Assembly: GCF_900108335.1 (NCBI RefSeq)
Contig: NZ_FNVT01000004.1
Location: forward strand, 744,001 to 808,000
Origin: Nonomuraea solani
Lineage (GTDB): Bacteria > Actinomycetota > Actinomycetes > Streptosporangiales > Streptosporangiaceae
Length of the DNA: 64,000 nucleotides
Reading direction: 5' to 3'
The translations under genes and the position numbers were made by a program. This document shows, piece by piece, positions 1 through 8,962 of the stretch. Each line of letters starts with the position of its first letter. The stretch's first letter is position 1. Under the pieces are notes generated by a model. It made no database searches, had not been told where the DNA came from, and saw only the letters and a list, made by a program, of their open reading frames with translations.

Positions 1-488
1 ATGAGGGCGATGGTCGGCGTCATGAACGCCGCGTAGACCAGCGAGATGCCCAGCACGCTGTTGAGCATCCGATACCTGCCCAGCAGCTCGAACGTCGGGA
101 TCAGCGCGACCACCAGCGGGACACTCAGGGCGAGCACCATGACGCGGCTGACCGCGCTCGACAGGCCCCTGGTCGCGCGGGCCAGGCCGTAACCGGCGAG
201 GCTGCCGCAGGTCACGCCGATGGCCAGGCTGCAGAGCGCCACCAGCAGGCTGTTGATGAGGTACGTCGACAGCGGCGCGCCGCCGACCACGCCCTGCCAC
301 GCCTTGGCGTAGTTCGACAGCACCCAGTCGCCGCCCAGCCCCAGCGGGTGGGCGAAGATGTCGCTGGTCGAGCGGAGCGACAGCAGCAGCATCGACACGA
401 ACGGCACGACCGTGATCGCCGTCCAGAGCAGCAGGAGCGCGTAACCGACGTACCAGAGCGGGCCGTGCCGCCACCGCTTGCCGCTCAT
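1..488 (-). CDS. Carbohydrate ABC transporter permease, MalG-like (partial)
   Basis: This is the N-terminal part of an inner-membrane sugar permease; the 3' end lies beyond position 1. The minus-strand reading begins MSGKRWRHGPLWYVGYALL, has a first membrane helix (LLLLWTAITVVPFVSMLLL), the SNYAKAW segment typical of MalG-type permeases, and further helices around LINSLLVALCSLAIGVTCGSLAGYG. The ATG at 488 overlaps the stop of the upstream permease gene by 4 bp (ATGA), so the two are translationally coupled. With the binding protein and first permease it forms an importer; no ATPase gene is visible, and such systems often share one encoded elsewhere. Confidence 0.9.
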   Translation of the reverse strand, partial: MSGKRWRHGPLWYVGYALLLLWTAITVVPFVSMLLLSLRSTSDIFAHPLGLGGDWVLSNYAKAWQGVVGGAPLSTYLINSLLVALCSLAIGVTCGSLAGYGLARATRGLSSAVSRVMVLALSVPLVVALIPTFELLGRYRMLNSVLGISLVYAAFMTPTIAL

Positions 489-1360
489 CGCGCGTCCAGG
501 GTCTGCTGGCGGAAGATCCGCAACGTCATGATCCCGATGACGGCGACGATCAGCGTCGTGATGACGGCGGTGGCCGAGCCGTAGCCGTAGTCCTGGTCGA
601 TGAACGACTGCTTGTAGACCAGCACCGGGAGGATGCTCGTGGAGTTACCCGGGCCTCCCCGGGTCATCGCGTAGATGATGCCGAACGCGTTGAACGAGAA
701 CACCGAGGTCAACGTCGTGATCGTGCCCAGCATCGGCAGGATGTTCGGCAGGGTGATCCGGAACAGCCGGCCGGCCGCTCCGACGCCGTCGAGCGTGGCC
801 GCCTCGTGCACCTCAAGGGGGATGGCCTCCATCGCGCCCAGCAGGATCAGCATGGCGTACCCGGTCTGGGTCCACACCGCGACGAAGATGGCGGCGTACA
901 GGGCCGTCGAAGAGGACGCCAGCCAGGCGTGATCGTCTCCGAGCCCGATCATGCCGAGCAGGGAGTTCACCGCGCCGGTCGTGGGCTGGAACGCGTTCGA
1001 CCAGAAGATGCCCGCGATGCTGACCGGGATGATCACCGGCAGGAACCAGACGACCTTGAAGATCCGGGCGCCGGGGACCTTCCGGCTGATCGCGTTGGCC
1101 AGAAGGGTGCCGAGGGTCACCGTGAACACCACGGTCCCGATGAAGAACTGCAGGCTGGTCCCGATCGACTGCCAGACCAGCGAGTCCCGCAGCAGCCGCC
1201 GGTAGTTGTCCAGGCCGTGGTAGACGACCGCGCCGACGCCGTCCCAGGAGCCGAGGCTGATGCGTACGGATCCGGCGATCGGATACGCGACCAGCACCAG
1301 CAGCAGCACCAGGGCCGGGAGCATCACGACGATCGGGAAGATCCGTGGCCTCCTGGCCAT
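485..1360 (-). CDS. Carbohydrate ABC transporter permease, MalF-like
   Basis: A 291-residue sugar-import permease with about six membrane helices, the first at residues 9-30. The cytoplasmic EAA loop is visible as EAATLDGVGAAGRLFRITLP, the segment that docks on the ATPase. It sits between the binding-protein gene (start and stop share one base at 1360) and the MalG-like gene (4-bp overlap), so the operon is tightly coupled. The substrate is not shown by the permease itself. The adjacent GH29 gene suggests a fucosylated glycan product, which is inference. Confidence 0.92.
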   Translation of the reverse strand: MARRPRIFPIVVMLPALVLLLVLVAYPIAGSVRISLGSWDGVGAVVYHGLDNYRRLLRDSLVWQSIGTSLQFFIGTVVFTVTLGTLLANAISRKVPGARIFKVVWFLPVIIPVSIAGIFWSNAFQPTTGAVNSLLGMIGLGDDHAWLASSSTALYAAIFVAVWTQTGYAMLILLGAMEAIPLEVHEAATLDGVGAAGRLFRITLPNILPMLGTITTLTSVFSFNAFGIIYAMTRGGPGNSTSILPVLVYKQSFIDQDYGYGSATAVITTLIVAVIGIMTLRIFRQQTLDAR

Positions 1361-2685
1361 CAGTCCGACGCTCCCGACACCTTGCCGGACTGCAGGTCCT
1401 CCAGCGCCGTCTGATACTGCCGCGCCGCCTCCTGCGGGGTCAGCTTGCCGGCCACGAGCTTCTGCAGCACTGGCACCGAGAACGCCTGCCCGAGCGTGGA
1501 CGGTACGGCGGAGTCCCAGATGTTGACCAGGCCCACCGACTGCGACAGCTCGAACTGCTGCTGCACGAGATCACCGAGGTTCGACAGGCTCGACGCCGGG
1601 ATCGACTTGAACACCGGCAGCGAGCCGGTGGCCGCGATGACGCTGACCTGGTACTTGTCGGTCATGAAGAACTGAAGGAACTTCTTGGCCAGCTCCGGGT
1701 TCGCCGCCTTGGCCGGGATCACCAGGGTGTCGCCGTTGAAGGCGTTGAACGGCGTCTTTCGGCCCGGGGTGAGCGGCGGCAGCAGAAACCAGCCCATCTC
1801 GAACGACGGCTTGGCCTCCTTCAGGCTCGCGTAGGTGTAGTTGCCGCCCTGCAGCATCGCCAGCTTTCCGCTGGTGAACAGGCCCTGGGCCTGGTCGGTG
1901 TCCATGCCGAGCATCCCGTTCTGGTAGATGCCCTTCTTCTGCCAGTCCTGGATCGTCTGGAGCACCTTCACGAAGCCGGGGTCGGTGTACTTCACGTCTG
2001 TGGGGGAGCCGGGCTTGAAGTTCGTGAGCATGGCGTCGTAGTCGTCTTCCGACACGGCCGTGGGCAGCAGCGCGTCCAGCGTGTGGCCCAGGTCGTACGG
2101 GCTCGAACCGCCCACGCCGAAACCCTCGTACCCGGCGGCCTTGACCTTGCCCACCATCGCTTCGAAGTCGGCGACGGAGGCGACCTGGTGGTCGGGCGGA
2201 TCGGCGACGCCGGCCTTCGCGAAGGCCGCCTTGTTGTAGTAGACGGGGTTGATCAGCAGTTGCTGGTAGAGGACGCCGTAGTGCCGCCCCTCGGTCGTGT
2301 AGTAGTCGACCTGGCTCTTGGAGTATTTGTCCGCCAGACCGGCGGCCTTCCAGACGTCGTCCAGCGGGGTGAGCTGCTTGTTCTTCAGCAGCGCCGACCA
2401 GACGCCCGTGCTGCGCTGGAGGTAGCCGATGTCGGGGGTGCCGGTCGAGCTGAGCAGCGCCACGTTGGGGCCGCGGGAGCTGCCGGAGTCGACGCCCTCG
2501 AAGGTGACCTCCGTGCCCGGGTTGGCCTTCTCGAACTCGTCGCCGACCCGCTGCATGGCGCCGGCCAGCGGTCCGGTGGGGATCTGGATCCGGAGCGTCT
2601 TGCCGTCGCCGCCGCCCGGGCCCGTACCGGTGCCGCACGCGGTCGCGACCAGGGCGCACACGAGGAGAGTTCTAGACAGTCGCAT
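1360..2685 (-). CDS. Sugar-binding lipoprotein of ABC importer (SBP cluster 1)
   Basis: A 441-residue extracellular solute-binding protein. The N terminus is a lipoprotein signal peptide ending LVATAC (lipobox cysteine near residue 17), followed by a Gly-rich linker and a bacterial extracellular sugar-binding fold (TLRIQIPTGPLAGAMQRVGD, later NAFNGDTLVIPAKAANPELA). It captures sugar outside the membrane and delivers it to the two permeases encoded downstream. The ATG at 2685 lies 14 bp inside the end of the upstream fucosidase gene, so the genes are probably one transcript. Confidence 0.93.
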   Translation of the reverse strand: MRLSRTLLVCALVATACGTGTGPGGGDGKTLRIQIPTGPLAGAMQRVGDEFEKANPGTEVTFEGVDSGSSRGPNVALLSSTGTPDIGYLQRSTGVWSALLKNKQLTPLDDVWKAAGLADKYSKSQVDYYTTEGRHYGVLYQQLLINPVYYNKAAFAKAGVADPPDHQVASVADFEAMVGKVKAAGYEGFGVGGSSPYDLGHTLDALLPTAVSEDDYDAMLTNFKPGSPTDVKYTDPGFVKVLQTIQDWQKKGIYQNGMLGMDTDQAQGLFTSGKLAMLQGGNYTYASLKEAKPSFEMGWFLLPPLTPGRKTPFNAFNGDTLVIPAKAANPELAKKFLQFFMTDKYQVSVIAATGSLPVFKSIPASSLSNLGDLVQQQFELSQSVGLVNIWDSAVPSTLGQAFSVPVLQKLVAGKLTPQEAARQYQTALEDLQSGKVSGASD

Positions 2686-3961
2686 GAGACCCGTCCTTCC
2701 AGGGATCCGACAGCTCTATGGCGATGACGTCGATGAGCGCGCCGGTCGGCGGTGGCACGGTGATGAACAGCTCGCCGAGGGGCTCGTCGTCCGCGCCGTT
2801 CGCCTTGTGCACCTCCTCGTTGACGCTGTACCGCAGCGATTGCTCGGTGCCGAGCAGGCGGACGCCCACGACCGAGCCGATGGGAACGTTCCTGACGACG
2901 AGCACATCCTGCGGCTGCAGCAGGAGGTGCAGGTAGAGGGTGGTGCCGCGCTGCGTGGCCGGGCCGTGGAAGTCGAGGCGCTCCGGCGCGGGCGCGGCCC
3001 CGACGATGCTCTCGCCGTGGCTGGCGAGCCAGCTTCCGAGCCGCTTGAGCGTGGCGACCTCGGTCGGGACGAGCGATCCGTCACCTCGCGGCCCGATGTT
3101 GAGCAGCAGGTTGCCGCCCCGGGAGACGACCTCGCTCAGGTAGGAGGCGAGCAGCCGGGGGCTCTTGTAGTCGAGGTCGTCGGGCCGGTACGCCCAGCTC
3201 TCGCTCATGGTGAGACACAGCTCCCACGGGCCGCCCGGCGGCCGGCGCGGCATGCCCTGCTCGGGGGTCGCGTAGTCGCCCTGGCCCGGCAGCCGGTCAT
3301 TGATGATCACGTCCGGCTGCAGAGACTTGATCAGCTCGCGAAGCTCTTCGGCGTGCCACTCCTCCGCCGTGCGCTCCCACTCGCCGTCGAACCACAGCAG
3401 GTCGATCGGCCCGTACTCGGTGAGCAACTCGGTGAGCTGCCCCTTGACGTAGCCGAGGTAGCTCGCCCACTGATCGGGCGAGGGCCGCCGATAACTCGCG
3501 GACGGGTAGGGGCGGTCGGCGTCGGTGAACGCCGGATAGTCGGGATGGTTCCAGTCGAGCAGCGAGTAGTAGACGCCGACCCGCAGCCCTTCGGCGCGCA
3601 GCGCGTCGAAGAACTCCCGGGTGATGTCCCGTCCGTACGGCGACGCCGCGATGGAGAACTCCGACTGCCTCGTGTGGTACATCGAGTATCCGGCGTGATG
3701 GCGGACGGTGAAGACGACGTAGCGGGCACCCGCGTCGCGGGCGAGCCGCGCCACGCCGCGCGGATCCCAGCGTTTCGGGTCGAACGTGGCCGCGCTCGAC
3801 TGGTACTGCGCGACGGTCATGTCGGCTTCTGGCTCTGTACGGCCCGGCAGGATCGAATGGCCGACCAGGGGCCAGCCGATCTCCACACCTTGCTGACTCG
3901 CGTGGTCCCAGTGCACGAACAGGCCGAAACCCGCGTCTCCGAACCAGTCGGGAATGGTCAC
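2672..3961 (-). CDS. Alpha-L-fucosidase, glycoside hydrolase family 29
   Basis: A GH29 retaining exo-alpha-L-fucosidase of 429 residues. Family signatures seen are the N-terminal WFGDAGFGLFVHWDHAS, the YVVFTVRHHAGYSMY segment, and LLWFDGEWE carrying the expected catalytic nucleophile Asp. An open frame reaches 4168, but I place the start at GTG 3961: AAGGATG lies about 8 nt upstream and homologous sequence begins there. No signal peptide is visible, so the enzyme is probably intracellular and trims imported oligosaccharides. It is first in the operon with the ABC importer and divergent from the GntR regulator. Confidence 0.9.
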   Translation of the reverse strand: MTIPDWFGDAGFGLFVHWDHASQQGVEIGWPLVGHSILPGRTEPEADMTVAQYQSSAATFDPKRWDPRGVARLARDAGARYVVFTVRHHAGYSMYHTRQSEFSIAASPYGRDITREFFDALRAEGLRVGVYYSLLDWNHPDYPAFTDADRPYPSASYRRPSPDQWASYLGYVKGQLTELLTEYGPIDLLWFDGEWERTAEEWHAEELRELIKSLQPDVIINDRLPGQGDYATPEQGMPRRPPGGPWELCLTMSESWAYRPDDLDYKSPRLLASYLSEVVSRGGNLLLNIGPRGDGSLVPTEVATLKRLGSWLASHGESIVGAAPAPERLDFHGPATQRGTTLYLHLLLQPQDVLVVRNVPIGSVVGVRLLGTEQSLRYSVNEEVHKANGADDEPLGELFITVPPPTGALIDVIAIELSDPWKDGSHATV

Positions 3962-3989
3962 GAGCTCATCCTTTTGAGTAGGTCGGACG

Positions 3990-4019
3990 GCTTCGGATCG
4001 GATACGATACGATTTGGAT
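3990..4019. promoter_or_regulatory. Possible GntR operator in divergent promoter
   Basis: The 120-bp gap between the fucosidase and the GntR gene contains an AT-richer stretch with repeated GATACGAT units and a small inverted repeat ATCG-N4-CGAT. Position between a GntR gene and its likely target operon makes it a reasonable binding site, but the symmetry is imperfect. Confidence 0.35.
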
Positions 4020-4082
4020 GAGAATGCAGGCAGTTTCGGGCATGTGTCAACCCCTGGAACAGCGGCCCCAAATGGAGGGGAG

Positions 4083-4760
4083 ATGAGTGACCCAACCGGC
4101 CCGGGTGCCGAGTCCGCCAAGGTCAGCGTCCGCGAATCGGTCTTCCAGACGCTGAAGGCCCGGCTCATGGATCACGACCTGGAGCCAGGGACGAAGCTGT
4201 CGATCGACGGGCTCGCCCGCGAACTCGACGTGTCGCAGACGCCGATCCGCGAAGCGCTCGCGCGTTGCGAGTCGGAGGGGCTCGTCGTCCGCCGGCCGAA
4301 CGCCGGCTACCTGGTGGCGCCCCTGCTCGACCGGGCCGCCCTCGACGACCTCTACGACGTCCGCCTGCTCCTCGAACCGCCCGCCGCCGCGCGCGCCGCC
4401 CGCTACGCCACGGCCGACGAGGTGGCCGCCATGCGGGGGTCGCTGGAGCAGATGATGTCACCGCTGCTCGGCGACACCTACGAGGCGTACCGGGGCTTCG
4501 CGGAATTGGACGCCCTGTTCCACAACGCGATCGCGGAGGCCAGCCGCAGCCCGCTCATCGCGGACACGCTGCGCAGGTTCCGCGCGCACACCCACGGCTA
4601 CCGCCTTTACTTCCGCCACGGGATCGCCACCCACGCCGCCGACGAGCACCGCGCGGTGCTGGACGCCATCCGCCGCCAGGATCCGTCGTCGGCGGCGACC
4701 GCCATGACCGCCCACCTGGAGGCGTCGCGGTCACGTCTGATGAGCGCCTATGAGGCTTGA
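4083..4760 (+). CDS. GntR-family regulator, FCD (FadR-type) subfamily
   Basis: A 225-residue cytoplasmic transcription factor. Residues about 12-80 form the winged helix-turn-helix (LARELDVSQTPIREAL, LVVRRPNAGYLV). The remainder is the all-helical FCD ligand-binding domain with His-containing metal-site segments (FHNAIAEASRSPLI, EHRAVLDAI). The start is the ATG after GGAGGGG at 4074-4080; an in-frame extension to 4014 has no ribosome site. Divergent orientation suggests it senses a sugar or sugar acid and represses the fucosidase/ABC operon. Its 3' end overlaps the next convergent gene by 30 bp. Confidence 0.9.
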   Translation: MSDPTGPGAESAKVSVRESVFQTLKARLMDHDLEPGTKLSIDGLARELDVSQTPIREALARCESEGLVVRRPNAGYLVAPLLDRAALDDLYDVRLLLEPPAAARAARYATADEVAAMRGSLEQMMSPLLGDTYEAYRGFAELDALFHNAIAEASRSPLIADTLRRFRAHTHGYRLYFRHGIATHAADEHRAVLDAIRRQDPSSAATAMTAHLEASRSRLMSAYEA

Positions 4761-5321
4761 GCGTTCGATGTGAATCTCCCGAGCGTCTCCGAGGACGCCG
4801 TCATGGGAGTGAAACTCGGCGCAGAAGCCCGGTCCTTTGCCCGCGACCTCGAAAAAGAGCCCGGCGGTCTCCCTGAACACCTTCGCACTGCCCGTCATGA
4901 ACAGGGTCTCGGCATGGAGGTGCTGGCGAAAGAGATCCCGGTTCTCGCGATGATGACGGGCCTCGAAGTCGATCTCAAGGCGTTCGGCCCGAGGCAGGCC
5001 GACGGTCTGGGGACGTCCGGGGCCAAGCCGTCCACGCACCCGCTTCCACCGGGAAGGAGCGAACTGAAGCGAGTGATGCATCAGGACGAGGTCGAGCCCC
5101 TCCCCGGGCTTCCGCATCGGAAGATGAATCAAAGAGCGGGGAGAACGCGCGGCGAGCAGCCAGAGCCCGCCGATCCGTCGCGCGCTGTCCTGATCGAGGT
5201 ACGCGTTCAGGTAGCGGTCGCGATCGACGAGCACGGCGCCGAGCAATGGCCGAGCCGGCCGAATGACCCGGAACTCATCGCGCCCCAACCGCGCCCGATG
5301 AATCATGACCGGCAGCTTCAT
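4731..5321 (-). CDS. Conserved hypothetical protein, about 196 residues
   Basis: I do not recognise a named family. The product is soluble, rich in Arg and His, and has protein-like features (LGAVLVDRDRYLNAYLDQD, LIHLPMRKPGEGLDLVLMHH, ETLFMTGSAKVFRETAGLFF). No signal peptide or membrane segment is seen. The ATG at 5321 has only a weak ribosome site; Met6 is an alternative start. It is convergent with the GntR gene and overlaps its end by 30 bp, so the two 3' ends are mutually antisense. Confidence 0.55.
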   Translation of the reverse strand: MKLPVMIHRARLGRDEFRVIRPARPLLGAVLVDRDRYLNAYLDQDSARRIGGLWLLAARSPRSLIHLPMRKPGEGLDLVLMHHSLQFAPSRWKRVRGRLGPGRPQTVGLPRAERLEIDFEARHHRENRDLFRQHLHAETLFMTGSAKVFRETAGLFFEVAGKGPGFCAEFHSHDGVLGDAREIHIERSSLIGAHQT

Positions 5322-5491
5322 ACGCTGATTCTCGGACTGAAGGGCCGTTTGCGCGACATCTTTGATCAGCGCGGCCGGTGGACGGTGCAGCGGCTCGCAG
5401 AGGCGGCCACGTCGTCACGAACCGCCTTCGGCCGCCGCTCCACCGCCCTGGCCGGCCAACCGCCGGTTACCGAGGCTGCCGCGGCCCGGCC

Positions 5492-6460
5492 TCAGGTCAC
5501 CGTGACGCAGACCGAGAACTCCGACGTCGCCCCGTACTGCGCCGGCCCGACGATCTGAGTGACGGTGGCCACCACCTGCGACCCGACGGGGGCGGTGACG
5601 GTCGGCCAGGCCGTGCCACTGTCGAACCCCGCGGGCCCGGTCGTGGCGGACATCTCGCCCAGGTAGGTGCGACCCTCGCCGTTCGTGCCGTCGCAGGCGG
5701 CGTTGACGAAGAACTCGATACGGAATTCGGCGTTCGGGAGGCTGATGAGGTCCCACCCGATGATCGTCTGGCCGCCGACGGTGTTCGCCGACGTGATGAT
5801 CGCATAGTTCTGCTGGTCGTTCGCGCCCACGTCCGGGTCCAGGAGGTCGATCCCCGCGACCCCGACGGGATCCAGGTCGATGCCGAGGCCGCCGCTGTGG
5901 TGGATCGAGTTACGCAGGATCGCGTTGCCGACGCCCGACGGTGTCACGTAGACCCCCTCACCGACGTTGTCCCAGATGGTGTTGGGGGGTACCTCTGGTT
6001 TGTCGCCACCGATGCTGCTGTCGTCTCCTTCGATCCACACTCCGGCGCCGATCAGGTTGCCCTGGATCCGCAGATCAGCGGCGCCCGCGTGGGCGTCGAT
6101 GCCGTGCTGGGCGTTACCGGAGATCACGTTACGGGCGGCGGAGGTGGTTCCGCCGATCTGGTTTCCGGCGGAGCCGATCCTGATCCCGACGTGGTTGGGG
6201 AGCGGCGCCGCGCCCGAGGTGCTCGTACCGATCAGGTTGCCCGTGATCACACTCGCGGGCGCCGTGCCGTGGGCCTCGACGCCGGGTCCTGTGGTGTTCC
6301 CGGAGATGAGGTTGCCGGCGACCTTGTTGGCGTTGCCCCCGGACAAGAGCACGCCGCCGCTGCCGTTCGGGACGGCCACGGTGCCGGAGATGTGCGTGCC
6401 GATCCGGTTGCCCTGAACGTCGTTCTTCGCTCCCTCGACCCGCACACCCCAGCCAGGCAC
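5492..6460 (-). CDS. Right-handed parallel beta-helix repeat protein, probably 5'-truncated
   Basis: The 322-residue frame is built of about 22-residue beta-helix coils with recurring N-x-I-G/S-G-N units (GNLISGNTTGPG, NVISGNAQHGID, GNLIGTSTSG), typical of secreted NosD/pectin-lyase-like proteins. It ends with an immunoglobulin-like segment (TVTQIVGPAQYGATSEFSV). No signal peptide is present. The frame stays open upstream of GTG 6460 toward the pfkB gene, with beta-helix-like sequence but no start codon. Homologues normally begin with a secretion signal and extra coils, so this copy looks truncated at its 5' end. It may be a pseudogene. Confidence 0.6.
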   Translation of the reverse strand: MPGWGVRVEGAKNDVQGNRIGTHISGTVAVPNGSGGVLLSGGNANKVAGNLISGNTTGPGVEAHGTAPASVITGNLIGTSTSGAAPLPNHVGIRIGSAGNQIGGTTSAARNVISGNAQHGIDAHAGAADLRIQGNLIGAGVWIEGDDSSIGGDKPEVPPNTIWDNVGEGVYVTPSGVGNAILRNSIHHSGGLGIDLDPVGVAGIDLLDPDVGANDQQNYAIITSANTVGGQTIIGWDLISLPNAEFRIEFFVNAACDGTNGEGRTYLGEMSATTGPAGFDSGTAWPTVTAPVGSQVVATVTQIVGPAQYGATSEFSVCVTVT

Positions 6461-6557
6461 AACAACCCGGATGGAGAGTGCTCCTGCGCATTGCGGCCCA
6501 CTCGCGAAGCTTTCCGGTGGGTAAGGCCATGAGCACCTTAAAACCGGTTCCTTGCGG

Positions 6558-7496
6558 TCAAGCGCTGGCGTCCCAACGGCCGAGAAGTGTGACAGCAGGG
6601 TGACTTTCCCGTAGCCGAGCCAATTCCATGGCCGTCAGCGAGGTCGCGCCTGGGAAGGTGTCGCCCACTTTCCAGCCGGCGTGAAGCACCGCGTCCTCGA
6701 GTGCTGCCACGGGATTCCGGGTGGCGAGCCAGCTGTGCAGGAACGATGCGAAGAGTGCGTCTCCCGCCCCCGCGGTGCTCACGACGCCGCGCGGCGCGAC
6801 TGCCGCGACCTCGACCAGGACTCCATCGGCAAGCCCCATGACACAGCCCCGCTCGCCGAGACCAACGGCCGCGACCGTGCATCCGGGATAACGATGGAAG
6901 ATCTTCGCCACCCACTCTCTCGGCGGGCAGGGTAGCCGTTCGTGGCTGCAGAAGATGATGTCGGCGACATCCAGCCAAGGCCGGTTGTACGCATCGTCCA
7001 CATCCGTGATCAGATGGACGTCGACCGCGATCGGCACACCTTCTTCACACGCGGCTCCCAGGAGGGGCCGGACGAACGCGGTGTTGGTGAGCACAGCGAG
7101 GTCGGCGCCACAGACGAGGCGGCGGAACACTTCGACGGGATACTCGATGGTGTTGACGGCGGCGACGTACGGGTGGCCCGAGCGTTGCCCATTCGGGGTC
7201 ACCAGCACAACGCCGAGTGAGGATCGTGGTGCCGGCACCACCCCTGGGCCCCATAACCCTCGGGCACGCAGCGACATGCTGATCGCCTCCCCTGCCAAGT
7301 CCTCTCCTACGAGAGTGCAGAGGCCGGCCTCGTCGCCGAGGGCGTGGAGGGTGCTGGCGATGTGGCACGCCGCCCCCGACACCTCGGCCCTCATCCACTC
7401 GGGAAACTGTTCGCGCACGTACGGCAGCGGAAAATCCGTCACGGGCACGGCCATGTACAGGCTGGTGACACCCGCCACAACTATCGAGCTGCTCAT
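6558..7496 (-). CDS. PfkB-family carbohydrate kinase
   Basis: A 312-residue ribokinase/PfkB-fold kinase. The N-terminal sugar-binding part reads GAACHIASTLHALGDEAGLC, and the C-terminal signature GAGDALFASFLHSW holds the catalytic base Asp and the anion hole. It should phosphorylate a sugar or nucleoside hydroxyl using ATP; the substrate cannot be read. The ATG overlaps the stop of the upstream transferase gene by 4 bp, with GAGGAGGG just before it, so the two are coupled. Confidence 0.87.
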   Translation of the reverse strand: MSSSIVVAGVTSLYMAVPVTDFPLPYVREQFPEWMRAEVSGAACHIASTLHALGDEAGLCTLVGEDLAGEAISMSLRARGLWGPGVVPAPRSSLGVVLVTPNGQRSGHPYVAAVNTIEYPVEVFRRLVCGADLAVLTNTAFVRPLLGAACEEGVPIAVDVHLITDVDDAYNRPWLDVADIIFCSHERLPCPPREWVAKIFHRYPGCTVAAVGLGERGCVMGLADGVLVEVAAVAPRGVVSTAGAGDALFASFLHSWLATRNPVAALEDAVLHAGWKVGDTFPGATSLTAMELARLRESHPAVTLLGRWDASA

Positions 7497-8740
7497 CGTC
7501 CCTCCTCACAAGCCGCGTGGTCGGGCGAACTGATCAGGTATGGCGGGGGGACCGGATCGGCTCTCGGCAGGATGAGCGGCTGCGGCAGGCGCATCAGCCG
7601 GTACATCAGCCGCCTCATGTTCCGGTCGAAACGGCCCGGAGCCGAGGTGAGCCGCTGCACAATCTCGGCGTGTTGTCCCGGATGGTGGCGAGCGGCCGCC
7701 CAACGCAGCTGTGCCGACAAAGGCTGATCAAGCTGCAACCGGGGTGCTGTCGATGCGAGAAGCCCGCCGGCGGACTGTGGATCCACGTCGCCCACCACAT
7801 TGCCCACCAGTGAGACGGAGGCACCGCAGACGGTGCCGTACACGGCGACCGAACCATGGTCGCCCACCACGTGATCGGCGGCGATGAGGACACCTCGCCA
7901 ATCCGCCTCAGGCGGCACCAACGCGAGCTCGTCCCGCAGGCAGTCGGCCAGCCAGCTGCGAATCTGCCAAATGCCATGACCGAACCAGATGTTCGGATGA
8001 AGAAGGGCGGCGATGCGATACCGGTCCCGGGGAAGCTCGGTCAGCATGCACCGGAGCAACCCCGCGTGTCTGCCGAAGAGCGAATTCGGTCCCCAGGTGG
8101 AGGTCACCACGACGAGCTCATGCTCGTCCGCAACCCCGAGAGCGCGTCGATAGGCGCGGCGCTCATGCGAACTGGCGATCAATCGGTCGTGGGAAGCGTC
8201 GCCGACAACTTCTGCGACCGCCACAGCCTCTGGGCAGGTCCGCGCCAACCGCCGGCGTTCGGTGTCGTGGGCGAGCACAATGGCTGATGGAATCACTGTG
8301 CCGTCTCGGACCAGTTCCTGCGCGCTGAGCCCGTACACACCGAGAGTCGCGACCGCACCGCCGCCCAGCCGACGGCTGACCAGCTTGTTGTAACCGGCCC
8401 CGTGCGGGATGACCACGAGCGGTGCGTGGACGTTCTCGATTCCCCCGTAGGCGGCGCAGACGGCGAGGTCGAATGGCTCGCGGACGGCCAGCCGCCATGG
8501 CAGGATCACGCCGCCGATACGTCTGAGTAATTCGGCTACGCCATTACTGAAAACGTCGGGAGCGATGGTGAAGACCACCTGGACGCGGAGGTCGGCGGCG
8601 AGCAGGCGGACAACGTCCAGCAGACGCTGACCCGAGGTGACCGTGTGGACGATTACCAGGACGGTCCTTCTGCTGTGGCACGTCACCCAACGTGGCGCGT
8701 CCGGCCCAACCGGCACGTGATACCCCTCTGAACACGACAT
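7493..8740 (-). CDS. GT-B-like transferase, CDP-glycerol glycerophosphotransferase type
   Basis: A 415-residue protein with a UDP-glycosyltransferase/TagB-like plan: an N-terminal Rossmann half (TVLVIVHTVTSGQRLLDVVR), a central VVIPHGAGYNK loop (PHGxG is typical of CDP-glycerol transferase relatives), and a C-terminal half with VVVTSTWGPNSLFG and ADHVVGDHGSVAVYG, the usual nucleotide-contact region. It probably transfers a glycosyl or phosphoglycerol group. It is first in a two-gene operon with the PfkB kinase and divergent from the SARP regulator. A specialised-metabolite or surface-glycan role is possible but unproven. Confidence 0.7.
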   Translation of the reverse strand: MSCSEGYHVPVGPDAPRWVTCHSRRTVLVIVHTVTSGQRLLDVVRLLAADLRVQVVFTIAPDVFSNGVAELLRRIGGVILPWRLAVREPFDLAVCAAYGGIENVHAPLVVIPHGAGYNKLVSRRLGGGAVATLGVYGLSAQELVRDGTVIPSAIVLAHDTERRRLARTCPEAVAVAEVVGDASHDRLIASSHERRAYRRALGVADEHELVVVTSTWGPNSLFGRHAGLLRCMLTELPRDRYRIAALLHPNIWFGHGIWQIRSWLADCLRDELALVPPEADWRGVLIAADHVVGDHGSVAVYGTVCGASVSLVGNVVGDVDPQSAGGLLASTAPRLQLDQPLSAQLRWAAARHHPGQHAEIVQRLTSAPGRFDRNMRRLMYRLMRLPQPLILPRADPVPPPYLISSPDHAACEEGR

Positions 8741-8820
8741 CGGACTTTCGCCCCCCTGTCACCTGCGGTGCGGTTTGGCAACGCCGCATTCGCCTGGCCG
8801 TAATTCCCGTTGAACGGCTC

Positions 8821-8841
8821 AATCCGAGAATCTCTCGGATT
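8821..8841. promoter_or_regulatory. Perfect 9-bp inverted repeat (candidate operator)
   Basis: AATCCGAGA and TCTCGGATT flank the 3-nt spacer ATC, a perfect 21-bp palindromic site in the divergent 222-bp region between the transferase and the SARP gene. It lies about 120 bp before the SARP ATG and about 80 bp before the transferase start, and no T-run follows, so an operator is more likely than a terminator. Confidence 0.6.
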
Positions 8842-8962
8842 CCTAGACAGAACCTTGCAACAACCGTGAAGTGGAAAGTCAGACAAGAAGTGATATATGG
8901 ACCGCTAACCGGGTCTGCGGGAAACTGGCGGCGAGGGCCCTCTGATCTCTGGAAGGACATTC

